Positions 1 to 8,149 are shown, counted from the first letter of the stretch. The stretch: DNA of 64,000 bases from Eoetvoesiella caeni (GCF_003315175.1 NZ_QNRQ01000002.1:62001-126000); one strand, 5' to 3'. Numbers and translations are program-made. Notes: generated from the sequence alone by a model not told the origin.

Positions 1-1230
1 CGCCGCTGGTCGGGGGCTGCGAAGCGACTCCATGCCATCGTTCCAGGCATGCACCATCTGCTTGGCTATGCCATGCCATTGCGGTTCGTTTTTTGCCGCC
101 TCAATAACTTCACGCCCCACCTCCACCGCCGATTCGCACAAGCGTTCAACCATACTGGCGTACTCACGCGGGGCTATGCCAAGCCGGGCGTTGAAGAATC
201 GCTCAAGCGTTTTACCCACCGTCCATGTTTTACGTCCCTCAACAGACAAGCCAGGCGCGCTTGCGGCGTAACGAGGATACGCTTGTGTCGTCACAACATC
301 GTAAACGGGCGTAAAGGCTATGTCGGCTAACGACGTGTAATAAAGAGCGATATTCTTTGCGTGGCAATCAGCGTTGCGCACTACATAATTCGTCAACAGG
401 AGCCAGCCGAATTGCTCCAGCTGCGCCCTGGCCCCGGAAGCTGGTAAATAAGAGCGCGCCGCATTAAGAACCTTTTCTGTCGTCGGGCTGTATTTTTCAT
501 GCGGCGGCAGGCCCAGCAGTCCACACGTATCCTCCAACCCAAAAACCGGGATGCCATTTTCATCGACGTCGAAGCGTTCGACAACCAGCACTCGTCCATC
601 TTCCGACATTCGCGCTTTGGCAACATTGGCCACATTCAAACGCTCCAGGACACGCATGGAGTAAAACTCATTAAAGCCAAGGAACGGCGTATTGGCGTCC
701 GAGCCCTTGATAATGTGGCGACTGGTGCGCAGTGTCGATTTGCCCAACGTCGCAATTACATCATTGGGCATAGGAAGTTCTGGAGCAATAAACTTGGGAA
801 CGGCACCAGAAATTGCCGCTCGCGCATACTTATGCACGAGCGCCGCAAAACGATCGGCAGTGTTTTCGCCGGTAAGAAGGTCCTCTAACTGCAGAGGCTC
901 CAGCTGAGTACCTGGCGCTACGCCTTCGGGGGTCACTGTAACTCGGCCAATCCCCATACCGCCGATAATTGCCAGCAACGACAAATCGGTGCCGTCCAAC
1001 AAAGGACCGAACTCCTCGCGGATCACGTTCAACAAATATCCTTCCGGCAGATTTTGGCGAAAAAACGGATGCAGATCGCGTGGCCATTTCCATGCTTCCT
1101 CACGAACGGGCATAGTGAGGCTGACAAAGTCTTCTGCTGAAGCTGTCGCGCCGTACTTCAAAACATACTCGTCTCGCTCGCGGTACAACCGCGCAACAAG
1201 TTTGCCTTTTACCTGTACGTCAAGCTTCAT
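1..1230 (-). CDS. hipA: HipA-family serine/threonine kinase toxin (partial at window edge)
   Basis: Toxin of a HipBA type II module; family members phosphorylate cytoplasmic targets such as glutamyl-tRNA synthetase and induce growth arrest. Reading from 1230 down, 410 codons stay open to the window edge, close to a full HipA length, so only the extreme C-terminus is missing. Visible kinase features are a lysine in HIIKGSD (about residue 175), NE at 187-188, an ERFD motif near 219-221, the catalytic loop RNADCHAKN (286-293) and the metal-binding YD (310-311). The start ATG overlaps the hipB stop by 4 bp (ATGA), the usual hipB-hipA coupling. The family is certain; the cellular target is not visible. 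Confidence 0.93.
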   Translation of the reverse strand, partial: MKLDVQVKGKLVARLYRERDEYVLKYGATASAEDFVSLTMPVREEAWKWPRDLHPFFRQNLPEGYLLNVIREEFGPLLDGTDLSLLAIIGGMGIGRVTVTPEGVAPGTQLEPLQLEDLLTGENTADRFAALVHKYARAAISGAVPKFIAPELPMPNDVIATLGKSTLRTSRHIIKGSDANTPFLGFNEFYSMRVLERLNVANVAKARMSEDGRVLVVERFDVDENGIPVFGLEDTCGLLGLPPHEKYSPTTEKVLNAARSYLPASGARAQLEQFGWLLLTNYVVRNADCHAKNIALYYTSLADIAFTPVYDVVTTQAYPRYAASAPGLSVEGRKTWTVGKTLERFFNARLGIAPREYASMVERLCESAVEVGREVIEAAKNEPQWHGIAKQMVHAWNDGMESLRSPRPAA

Positions 1231-1493
1231 GACAGGTCCTCTTCGGCCCGCTGCTCCGCCAATATGTCTTCAAGAGTTCGCATATGACCCCGCTTCACCA
1301 TTTTCAGGTCATAGCCGGCGCCTTCCAGCAAGCGCAGCAGCGCCGAAACGCTCATATCGCCTTTCGCCAACGTTTCCATACGTGCGACGGTGGTTCGCGC
1401 CACACCGGCGCGCTTGGCCAGCGTGCTTTGCGTCAAGCCAGCCTCGCGGCGAGCTTCTTTCAGCATGTCGGCGATATCGGCAAGGGTGGTCAT
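1227..1493 (-). CDS. hipB: HipB-type XRE-family antitoxin
   Basis: An 88-residue Cro/C1-type helix-turn-helix protein, the antitoxin and autorepressor of the adjoining HipA kinase. The HTH covers about residues 8-62: LTQSTLAKRAGVARTTVAR is a classic recognition helix region, followed by MSVSALLRLLEGAGYDL. The C-terminal tail of about 20 residues is polar and would contact HipA. It is the first gene of the two-gene operon and overlaps hipA by 4 bp. The approximately 145 bp upstream contains several TAGCC motifs, but I see no clear HipB-type TATCC operator. Confidence 0.9.
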   Translation of the reverse strand: MTTLADIADMLKEARREAGLTQSTLAKRAGVARTTVARMETLAKGDMSVSALLRLLEGAGYDLKMVKRGHMRTLEDILAEQRAEEDLS

Positions 1494-1640
1494 AAGTAGC
1501 CTTAGAGCATCAAAAACACAGTAGTCCAGTATTAATGTAGCCTATGAGGCACAAACCGACAAGAAGCTTTGTAGCCCCTGGGCATCTAAAAGACGGTAAT
1601 AGCCACATTTAGTAGCCCGCAAGCATCAAGAATGCTCCCC

Positions 1641-3038
1641 TTACCTTCGTCGAACCCACGCCACCAATCGCCTCCAATACTGCGGCCCTTGCCGCTGCTT
1701 GAACTTGCTCCACCATCTTAGAAAGCCATAAGAAAGGTAGACCTTTTCCTGCCCCAGGGGCATATCGGGCCGGACAACCATCCACGAGGATTTCGAATAG
1801 GCGATGAGCTGGTCCGGGTAAACGCTGCGGTGGCCGATGATGAGGTAGGCGGCAATGCCGGCGCCGGCCACATATACGGTTCCCAATGTTCCGCCGAATA
1901 GTTCAACGCCCATCAGTATTGCGGCAATGGGCGTGTTCGAGGCCGAGGCCACCACCGCCACCAGCCCTACCGCCGCGCCCAGCGCGGGGCTGAGCCCCAG
2001 CATTGGCGCAAACGCGCTGCCGGCAATCGCGCCGATCACGAACTGCGGGGTTACGATGCCGCCGTAGAAGCCCGAGCCCAGAGTCACCGCCACCAGAATC
2101 GTTTTCCATAAGAAACCAAGATAAGGCATGGCTTCGCCGTCCAGCGCGCGGTCCATCAAGGGCAGGCTCAAGCCCAGGTACTCGGTGGGAATAACGAGGA
2201 TCAAAGCCGAAAGCACCAGGCCGCCGAACAATGGCAACAACGGCGGCCAAAGGCCGAACCGAGCTTTGAGGCGCGCGAAGATATTACGCACCAATGCGAT
2301 CATGTCGACAAACACCCAGGCGACAACACCGCAAATGACGCCTATCAGCACGGTCTTCAAAAACAGGATTTCCGAAAACTCCGGCAACGGAAGCAATTTG
2401 TAGAACGTATAGGGCACGCCCCACCATTTGCTGACTTCAAAAGACACCACGCCGGCAACAATGGCCGGAAACAGGAAGTCATGCCGAATGCGCCCGATGG
2501 CCAGGACCTCGACGCCATATATGGCGCCAGCCAATGGTGTGCCGAACACGCTGGAAAAACCGGCGCTGACGCCGCAGGCGACCAGGCGCTTTTGCAGCTC
2601 GGCATTCAGCTTGAATACCCGGCCAATTCCCGAAGCCAGCGACGCACCAATATGCGAACAAGGCCCTTCCTTGCCGGCCGAACCGCCCGAGGCCAGGGTA
2701 ATGATGGCGGCAACCGGCTTGATCAGCAGCGTTTTAAAAGGCATTTTGCCCGACTGCGTGTGCACCGCCTCTATCACCGAATCCTTCAGTCCGGTCTTAT
2801 TGGCTTTGTAGCCGTAATACAGCAGCAAGCCGTTCAACAGCCCGCCCACCGGCAGCAATATCATTTGCACCCACAGCGGTACGGAGGCGGTTCCTTCTAC
2901 AAAGAAAAACAGGCCATGCAGAAAAAAGCTGGTGCCCGTACCGACAATGGCCCCCGCTATCGTCGCCAGAACCAGCCATTGCACGACCGTCGCCAGCATG
3001 ACGACGGGCTCTATATAGTTGAAGCGTGGCAATGGCAT
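1641..3038 (-). CDS. ClC-family chloride channel / H+-Cl- antiporter
   Basis: A 465-residue polytopic inner-membrane protein of the voltage-gated chloride channel (ClC) superfamily. It carries the GKEGP motif (residues 122-126, with the gating glutamate at 124), the FGTPLAGAIYGVEV helix (165-178, with the internal acidic residue) and the GSGFYGGIVTPQ motif (321-332), corresponding to the GxFxP selectivity region. No C-terminal CBS domains are present, so it is a compact bacterial type. It stands alone; the upstream 66 bp lead straight into a fragment of a higA gene. A fragment of a second, diverged ClC gene lies at 5088-5198. Whether it is a channel or an exchanger cannot be told from sequence alone. 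Confidence 0.92.
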   Translation of the reverse strand: MPLPRFNYIEPVVMLATVVQWLVLATIAGAIVGTGTSFFLHGLFFFVEGTASVPLWVQMILLPVGGLLNGLLLYYGYKANKTGLKDSVIEAVHTQSGKMPFKTLLIKPVAAIITLASGGSAGKEGPCSHIGASLASGIGRVFKLNAELQKRLVACGVSAGFSSVFGTPLAGAIYGVEVLAIGRIRHDFLFPAIVAGVVSFEVSKWWGVPYTFYKLLPLPEFSEILFLKTVLIGVICGVVAWVFVDMIALVRNIFARLKARFGLWPPLLPLFGGLVLSALILVIPTEYLGLSLPLMDRALDGEAMPYLGFLWKTILVAVTLGSGFYGGIVTPQFVIGAIAGSAFAPMLGLSPALGAAVGLVAVVASASNTPIAAILMGVELFGGTLGTVYVAGAGIAAYLIIGHRSVYPDQLIAYSKSSWMVVRPDMPLGQEKVYLSYGFLRWWSKFKQRQGPQYWRRLVAWVRRR

Positions 3039-3104
3039 GGTGGGCGCTACCCGCAGATGGGTCCCGTTGAAATGACCAGCCAGATTTTACTGCTCAATTG
3101 CGGG

Positions 3105-3228
3105 GGCCAGACAGCACCTCGGACACAACACCCTGGCTGCCGATTTCCGGCAGATCAGTCTGCTTGAGGCCATGTTGCTGCATTAGAAACTTCAAAGCTT
3201 AGGTACCGGTAGCTTCAGGCAGGGAGTG
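3105..3228 (-). pseudogene. Fragment of a higA-type antitoxin gene (second copy)
   Basis: These 124 bases match 4633-4756, inside the intact higA-type gene, with four mismatches. The offset is a constant 1528 bp with no gaps. The copy covers only the central part of the antitoxin, up to the HTH region, and has no start or stop of its own, so it is debris. It sits between the ClC gene and the Rpn-type gene. The near identity means the duplication is recent relative to the ClC fragment further right. Confidence 0.85.
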
Positions 3229-3325
3229 AAGCCCACCTCTCCGTACTTCCCGGCCTGGCTATTCAGATGCGCTACCCCTACCGACCCCGTACGGCGCCTT
3301 TTACAGTGATAACTCATGCGCCTTT

Positions 3326-4381
3326 TTGGATCACACCCCGATGCCCGAATCGTCCACCGACTACGACAGCCCCTGGAAAGAAGCACTGGACTACTACTTT
3401 GAAGATTTCTTGCGCTTGCTCGCTCCCTGGCTGCATACGCAGATAGACTGGGCACATCCACCGGCGTTCCTGGACAAAGAGCTGCAAGCCCTCATGCACG
3501 ACGCCCAGAACGGGCGTGGCCGCCTGCACGCCGACAAGCTGGTTCGGGTCGTCAGTAAACGCCAGCAACCATTTTGTATCCTCGTTCATGTAGAGATTCA
3601 GGGCGGCAGAATCACTGCCGCCGCCGTGCCGCGCTTTGGTCGGCGCATGTTCCGCTATGCGTGGCGCATTGAGGATCGCTATATCGACGGTATCGCCGGC
3701 CCAGACGGCGGCCTACAAAAGATGGAGTTGGTCAGCTTGGCCGTGCTCACGGCCAGTCGAGGCGCTGGAACTCATCTCACATATTCTTGGGGCAACCGCG
3801 AGGCCAATAGTGGGCAATTTCGCTTTCCTGTCGTACACTTATCCGTGTGGCTGGATCGCTGGGCCGAGCTGGAAAAAGAAGCCGCCAACAATCCCTTCGC
3901 GGCTGTTGTCATGGCGCAATTGCACACCCAAACCACCAGTAAAGACGGCCCGCAACGCCTGGCATCCAAAACGCAGATTATCCGGTTGCTGTACCGGTAT
4001 CGCTACAGCAAAAAGAATATCTTGCGACTATTCCGTATTATTGACTGGATGATGACTCTGCCGGCTGCACTGGAACCGGCCTTTGAGCAAGCCATGGCCA
4101 CCATCGAACAGGAGCATGAAGTGACATTCGTAACCAGCATTGAACGCCTAGGTGAGAAACGCGGACTTGAAAAAGGACTTGAACAAGGGCTGGAACAAGG
4201 CCTTACGAAAGGCCGCAACGAAGGCGCAACCGCTGTGCTTCAACATCAATTGGCCCGCAAGTTCGGCCCTTTATCCGAGATCCTGCAACAACGCCTGGGG
4301 TCTGCCACGCCGGCTCAACTGGAAACCTGGTCGCTCAACATCCTGGATGCCGCAACACTAGACGATGTGTTTACCGAATAA
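3326..4381 (+). CDS. Rpn-family (PD-(D/E)xK) recombination-promoting nuclease / putative transposase
   Basis: A 351-residue protein of the Rpn/YhgA-like group, whose E. coli members are DNA endonucleases that raise RecA-independent recombination. The N-terminal nuclease core shows a DKLVRV strand (Asp70) and a VHVEIQGG strand (Glu90, Gln92), then RRMFRYAWRIEDRY, the usual family signature. The C-terminus has a glycine/glutamate-rich repeat (EKGLEQGLEQGLTKG, near 283-297) and a short DUF4351-like tail. The start at 3326 has no strong ribosome-binding site; ATG at 3341 is an alternative. The gene's last bases overlap an antisense phd/vapC remnant, which suggests that this gene landed in an older toxin-antitoxin locus. 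Confidence 0.82.
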   Translation: MDHTPMPESSTDYDSPWKEALDYYFEDFLRLLAPWLHTQIDWAHPPAFLDKELQALMHDAQNGRGRLHADKLVRVVSKRQQPFCILVHVEIQGGRITAAAVPRFGRRMFRYAWRIEDRYIDGIAGPDGGLQKMELVSLAVLTASRGAGTHLTYSWGNREANSGQFRFPVVHLSVWLDRWAELEKEAANNPFAAVVMAQLHTQTTSKDGPQRLASKTQIIRLLYRYRYSKKNILRLFRIIDWMMTLPAALEPAFEQAMATIEQEHEVTFVTSIERLGEKRGLEKGLEQGLEQGLTKGRNEGATAVLQHQLARKFGPLSEILQQRLGSATPAQLETWSLNILDAATLDDVFTE

Positions 4382-4496
4382 GCAGCAGCTTTGCCGTTGC
4401 TGCGATCATTGCGTCTTCGTGCGGTCCGTCGGAAAGGCAGGCGTCAAGAAATTCACTGAAACGCGCTTTTGCGTCCTGTACAGGCCAAATCCTCAT
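4371..4496 (-). pseudogene. Collapsed Phd-like antitoxin / VapC-like toxin remnant
   Basis: A 41-codon open frame. Its first 25 residues (MRIWPVQDAKARFSEFLDAC, then LSDGP) match the N-terminus of Phd/YefM-family antitoxins almost word for word. The next residues, EDAMIAATA, resemble the C-terminal acidic motif of PIN-domain VapC toxins. Normal Phd continues with a TRRG-type strand that is missing here. My reading is an internal deletion joining the start of phd to the end of vapC, then truncation by the 3' end of the Rpn-type gene. The Phd part is convincing; the VapC part is inference from nine residues. Confidence 0.6.
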
Positions 4497-4557
4497 ATCC
4501 ACCCCACCAACAAACTAGTCATCCGCCTAGTTTAGTCTCCGCTACGCCAATACCCAA

Positions 4558-4980
4558 TCAAACAAAGGTGGCGCTGGAAACGCCAAAGCGCTTGCTCAAT
4601 GCGCGAACTTGCCGAATATTGGGGTCGCGTTTGCCAGACAGCACCTCGGACACAACACCCTGGCTGCCGATTTCCGGCAGATCAGTCTGCTTGAGGCCAT
4701 GTTGCTGCATTAGAAACCTCAAAGCTTGGGTGCCGGTAGCTTCAGGCAGGAAGTGGTGTTCGGCCTCGTAGTCTTCGATTAAGTCGCCAACGATGTCGAT
4801 CAGACCCATGGCGGGATGATGTTCATTCCCTTGTGCCGCGTCCAGCAATACCTCAAGCGTTTCTGCCATGCGCATGTAGTGGGCTTCGTCCCGAATTGGA
4901 GCGATGTCCGTCGCGTTGCGGAAGTGTTCCCACGCCGGAAGCAGGTGTTTCAGATTGATATGTGCGTTCACGATTTCCAT
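4558..4980 (-). CDS. higA: HigA-family antitoxin (XRE-type HTH)
   Basis: A 140-residue antitoxin of the HigA type. An N-terminal helical region (residues 1-85, with MRMAETLEVLLDAA) is followed by a C-terminal HTH (LKQTDLPEIGSQGVVSEVLSG, then NIRQVRALSKRFGV). In HigBA systems the toxin is upstream and the antitoxin represses the operon. Here the start codon lies inside the last codons of a higB remnant (11-bp overlap). The antitoxin appears complete, but its partner has lost its N-terminal half, so this is now an orphan antitoxin. A near-identical 124-bp piece of this gene recurs at 3105-3228. Confidence 0.85.
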   Translation of the reverse strand: MEIVNAHINLKHLLPAWEHFRNATDIAPIRDEAHYMRMAETLEVLLDAAQGNEHHPAMGLIDIVGDLIEDYEAEHHFLPEATGTQALRFLMQQHGLKQTDLPEIGSQGVVSEVLSGKRDPNIRQVRALSKRFGVSSATFV

Positions 4981-5096
4981 GCTCCTTTGTCGTAGTCCTG
5001 ATGGGTAAGTACGGCCTTGATGTAAACAATCTGCTTTTCAAAGCGAACATAGGCAATCAGACGGTATTTGTTGCCCCCTATGTTAGCCCCCACCAT
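4968..5096 (-). pseudogene. Truncated higB toxin (3' part only)
   Basis: The frame ending at 4968 encodes NIGGNKYRLIAYVRF, then IVYIKAVLTHQDYDKG, the conserved C-terminal beta-sheet of HigB mRNA interferases, which are normally about 100 residues. Only about 40 residues remain. Upstream of the GGNKYRL region the sequence switches at about 5087 to a piece of a ClC gene in another frame, with an in-frame stop at 5106-5108. An ATG at 5094-5096 could start a 42-residue peptide, but the N-terminal helices of the toxin are gone. I call it a decapitated toxin next to an intact antitoxin. Confidence 0.8.
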
Positions 5097-5198
5097 TTGC
5101 TCACTTCAAACGAAACAAGACTGGCCACAATGGCCGGGAATAGAAAGTCGTGCCGGATACGCCCAATGGCAAGAACCTCGACCCCGTAAATCGCCCCA
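5088..5198 (-). pseudogene. Fragment of a diverged ClC chloride channel gene
   Basis: On the minus strand this segment encodes 37 residues (GAIYGVEVLAIGRIRHDFLF, then PAIVASLVSFEVSKWWG). They match residues 171-207 of the complete ClC protein at 1641-3038 with only two changes (SL for GV). At the DNA level it differs at roughly one base in five, nearly all synonymous. It is therefore a piece of a homologous gene from another lineage or an old paralogue, not a recent local copy. It is joined on one side to the higB remnant and on the other to an aldehyde dehydrogenase tail. Confidence 0.82.
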
Positions 5199-5414
5199 GG
5201 ATCAACAGCACGAGGAATGGCAATATCAAAGCGCCTTAAAACAGGCATGGTTCATATCAACGACCAGACCGTCAACAATGAATTCCACGTGCCATTCGGC
5301 GGCATGGGCGCCTCGGGCAACGGCGGACGATTCGGGGGGCCGGCAAACGTGCATGAATTTACCCAAAGCCAATGGGTAAGCGTCATGGACAAGCCCATTA
5401 CCTACCCGTTCTAA
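5199..5414 (+). pseudogene. C-terminal fragment of an aldehyde dehydrogenase gene
   Basis: The open frame encodes about 71 residues ending at a natural stop. It includes RLKTGMVHINDQTV, FGGMGASGNGGRFGG and a YPF C-terminus, the conserved end of benzaldehyde/vanillin-type NAD-dependent aldehyde dehydrogenases. The catalytic cysteine and NAD-binding regions are absent. An ATG at 5217 exists, but the homology begins at the junction with the ClC fragment, so this is a relic of a roughly 480-residue enzyme. Confidence 0.85.
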
Positions 5415-5459
5415 AACCGCCGTCTCGTTACCGCGCAGGGAAACCCCAGCTGAATGCCA

Positions 5460-5780
5460 TCACTTTTTTCCGTATGTCGCATCGTGATCAGGCTCGACCG
5501 TCAAAAAGCGTATGAACTCGCTGTCGCGGTAGGCGGTTGCCCGGCGAGCCTGAGTAATGCGCAGGGAATAAATGGTGTCAATGCCCGCCGGGGTCTTAAT
5601 GCTGGTGATCTTTTCCCACTTCAAGCCAGGGTCTCTGTAGACCTGGTCCCAAGTCAACTGCCGAATCTTGTTAAGGGTATCCAGCGCGGCATGCCGCTCG
5701 GGTTTTTGTAGCGTAAGTAGATTTTCCTGGAAAACAGGATTATTCAGGTCCAACCGGACTTTGGCCTTATTGATCGCCAT
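5460..5780 (-). CDS. RelE/ParE-fold toxin-like protein
   Basis: A 106-residue basic protein, second in a two-gene operon behind an AbrB-like antitoxin gene (14-bp overlap). The C-terminal half reads like the RelE-fold sheet: KWEKI, then IYSLRITQARRATAYRD and IRFLTVEPDHDATYGK. The late HDATYGK matches the H-x-x-x-Y end seen in many RelE-type ribonucleases. The N-terminal 45 residues are helical. A translation-dependent mRNA interferase role is inferred from the fold-like pattern and the operon; no experiment-defined homologue is recognised. Confidence 0.65.
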   Translation of the reverse strand: MAINKAKVRLDLNNPVFQENLLTLQKPERHAALDTLNKIRQLTWDQVYRDPGLKWEKITSIKTPAGIDTIYSLRITQARRATAYRDSEFIRFLTVEPDHDATYGKK

Positions 5781-6048
5781 GACTCAAGCGGCTGAGCGTA
5801 TCGTCTTGTTCGGCGTCAGATGCTTCGTGCTTACTCGACCATTTCATAGCGGCTTGCAGATCTGCGGCGGCTTTGGGTTGATGCAACCAGCGTTCATTAT
5901 CAGGGATAACCGTGGCTGTGCGCACCATCCAGACACCCGGCTCACGCTCTTCCACCAGCACTTGACGGCCGGCATATTGCTTGCCCAGCGAGATTTGACC
6001 ATTCGCACCGACGACTTTGACACTTGAAGTTTGTACAGTGGCAACCAT
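5767..6048 (-). CDS. AbrB/SpoVT-like antitoxin
   Basis: A 93-residue protein. Its N-terminal half (VKVVGANGQISLGKQYAGRQ, then VLVEEREPGVWMVRTATV) has the swapped-hairpin beta pattern of AbrB/MazE DNA-binding domains. The C-terminal 40 residues are acidic and would bind the toxin. It is the first gene of the operon and presumably represses its own promoter in the AT-rich stretch just upstream (about 6060-6090). The pairing of an AbrB-type antitoxin with a RelE-like toxin rather than a MazF or PIN toxin is less common. Confidence 0.65.
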   Translation of the reverse strand: MVATVQTSSVKVVGANGQISLGKQYAGRQVLVEEREPGVWMVRTATVIPDNERWLHQPKAAADLQAAMKWSSKHEASDAEQDDTLSRLSHGDQ

Positions 6049-6296
6049 GCCTACATCCTCTAAACTATTAATTTATTAAATTATACAATTCGTGCCTTCC
6101 TATCGCAACGCTCAAATACAGTATTGCGTCCTAAAACAACCCATGGCACACATACACATTTTGAAGCATTTTTTCGCAACCTAACCATCCCCCACCCGCT
6201 AGGTGAAATCCCCGACTGATAAACGCAAAAAACCCACAATTCAGCCGGCAACGCTGCCCTATACTGCACCAATAACAAAACAAGAGAGGAAACATT

Positions 6297-6818
6297 GTGC
6301 AGCAGACACAAGGGTGGGCAAGCAAGCTTCAACGGGCCGGCTACTTGGCGGCGGGGCTTTGCGCGGCCATTTCATTGGCCGGCATCATGCTGTTGATGCT
6401 GGTCGACGTAACAGGCCGCTATGCATTCAATTCTCCGGTGCCCGGAGCCGGAGAGCTTATTGAACTGGCGATGGGCATTGTTATATTTTCTGCGCTGCCG
6501 CTTACCACCGCCCACGGCGAGCATGTAAAACTGGACTATCTGGATGGCTGGCTGCGCGGCGCCGCGCAACGCGTTGTACGGTTTTCAGCCCTGGGCATTA
6601 CCGCCGCCATTGTGGCTTTTCTTGCATGGCGGGTGGCCGCAAAAGCCGCCACCATCATCCATTACCACGACACCACGCCGTTTCTGGGCATTGCGCTGGC
6701 GCCGGTCGCTATTTTCATCTCCGCCGCCACCGCCATAACAGCCCTTATCTTTCTGGCCGAGGCATTTGCGTCGCTGTCCGGCGCCGCCCGCCCCACTGCT
6801 ACCCCCACGGAATACTGA
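6297..6818 (+). CDS. TRAP transporter small permease (DctQ type)
   Basis: A 173-residue membrane protein with four predicted transmembrane helices, the small subunit of a tripartite ATP-independent periplasmic transporter. The GTG start at 6297 is preceded by a strong ribosome-binding site (AGAGAGGA at 6282-6289). The family pattern VTGRYAFNSPVPGAGELIEL and the second-helix ITTAHGEHVKLD-like segment are visible. Its stop overlaps the large permease start (TGATG). It forms an operon with the large permease, binding protein and an FAD-linked oxidase, so the imported acid is probably oxidised by the last enzyme. Confidence 0.9.
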   Translation: MQQTQGWASKLQRAGYLAAGLCAAISLAGIMLLMLVDVTGRYAFNSPVPGAGELIELAMGIVIFSALPLTTAHGEHVKLDYLDGWLRGAAQRVVRFSALGITAAIVAFLAWRVAAKAATIIHYHDTTPFLGIALAPVAIFISAATAITALIFLAEAFASLSGAARPTATPTEY

Positions 6819-8104
6819 TGACGATAATAATCGGCCTGGCCGCACTATTCCTTCTGGCTGGCATAGGGGTTCCCATTGCGTTTGCCATGGCGGTATCGGG
6901 CTTTGTAGGATTCGGATTGGTGGTGGGCTGGGGAGGCGCCATGGCCATGGTCGGCCAGCTGACATTCGATACCGCCCTTAACTACAACCTATCGGTACTG
7001 CCGCTGTTTATCTTGATGGGTAACTTCATTACCCGCGCCCGACTTTCCGACGACCTGTATTCCGCAGCCTACTCCATGGTTGGGCACTTTCGCGGCGGGC
7101 TTGCCTTGTCAACGCTAATGGCCTGCGCCGGCTTTTCGGCGGTGTGCGGGTCCAGCCTTGCCACCGCCGCCACCATGTCGCGCGTCACCATGCCGTCGAT
7201 GCGCAAGTTCGGCTACAAAGATTCGCTGGCCGCCGGCGCCGTAGCGGCTGGCGGCACACTGGGCATTTTGATTCCTCCGTCGGTGGCCCTGGTTCTGTAT
7301 GGCATCATGACCAACAACGACATTGGCAAACTGTTCATTGCCGGCGTGCTGCCTGGGGCGGTCGGGCTGGCGCTATATTGCCTGACAGTTACCGTCATCA
7401 CCACCCTCGACAAAAAAGCGGGCCCTCCCGGAACCCGCGCGTCCTGGCCCGAAAAGCTGCGCACAGTAAAACGGGTTTGGGGTATTACCGCGCTGTTTGT
7501 CATTGTCATTGGCGGAATCTACACCGGCATTTTTACCTCGACGGAAGCTGCCGGAATCGGCGCGTCTTTTTCGGCGCTATTTGCCATCTGGCGCGGCGGC
7601 CTAAGACTTCGGGGCGTTTACGAAGTGCTGGTTGAAAGCGCCCGCATGTCGGCCATGATCTTCGCTATTTTGATCGGCGCCATGATCTTCGCCAACTTCG
7701 TCAATGTGGCCGGCCTGTTGCAAGCACTGGAAGCCGCGATCAATGCCATGGACCTGACCCCCATGGGCGTCATGATCGGCATCATTATTATCTACATCAT
7801 CCTGGGCATGGTGCTTGAAAGCATGTCCATGCTGTTGCTGACAGTACCCATTTTCTACCCGCTGGCCATGGCCCATGGCTTCGATCCCATCTGGTTCGGC
7901 ATTATCGTAGTCGTGGTAATTGAAATAAGCCTGATCACGCCGCCGGTCGGGATGAATGTATTCACCTTGCGCGCCACCTTGCCCGACGTATCGACCGCGA
8001 CTATTTTCAGGGGTGTTGCCCCATTTATCGTGGCGGACATAGTGCGGCTGGCCCTGCTGGTGGCTGTTCCCTGGATTACCCTTGTTCTACCCAGCCACCT
8101 ATAA
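6818..8104 (+). CDS. TRAP transporter large permease (DctM type)
   Basis: A 428-residue polytopic protein, the Na+-driven transport subunit of the TRAP system. I chose the ATG at 6818, coupled to the small-permease stop, over an upstream in-frame codon at 6626 that would lie wholly inside the preceding gene. Signature segments are FILMGNFITRA, GFSAVCGSSLATAATM, GGTLGILIPPSVALVLYG and ITPPVGMNVF near the C-terminus, all typical of DctM. About eleven to twelve transmembrane helices are expected. Confidence 0.94.
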   Translation: MTIIIGLAALFLLAGIGVPIAFAMAVSGFVGFGLVVGWGGAMAMVGQLTFDTALNYNLSVLPLFILMGNFITRARLSDDLYSAAYSMVGHFRGGLALSTLMACAGFSAVCGSSLATAATMSRVTMPSMRKFGYKDSLAAGAVAAGGTLGILIPPSVALVLYGIMTNNDIGKLFIAGVLPGAVGLALYCLTVTVITTLDKKAGPPGTRASWPEKLRTVKRVWGITALFVIVIGGIYTGIFTSTEAAGIGASFSALFAIWRGGLRLRGVYEVLVESARMSAMIFAILIGAMIFANFVNVAGLLQALEAAINAMDLTPMGVMIGIIIIYIILGMVLESMSMLLLTVPIFYPLAMAHGFDPIWFGIIVVVVIEISLITPPVGMNVFTLRATLPDVSTATIFRGVAPFIVADIVRLALLVAVPWITLVLPSHL

Positions 8105-8149
8105 AGGCGGCATCCGCAACAATTTACCCGACCAAACGGAGACAAGCTT

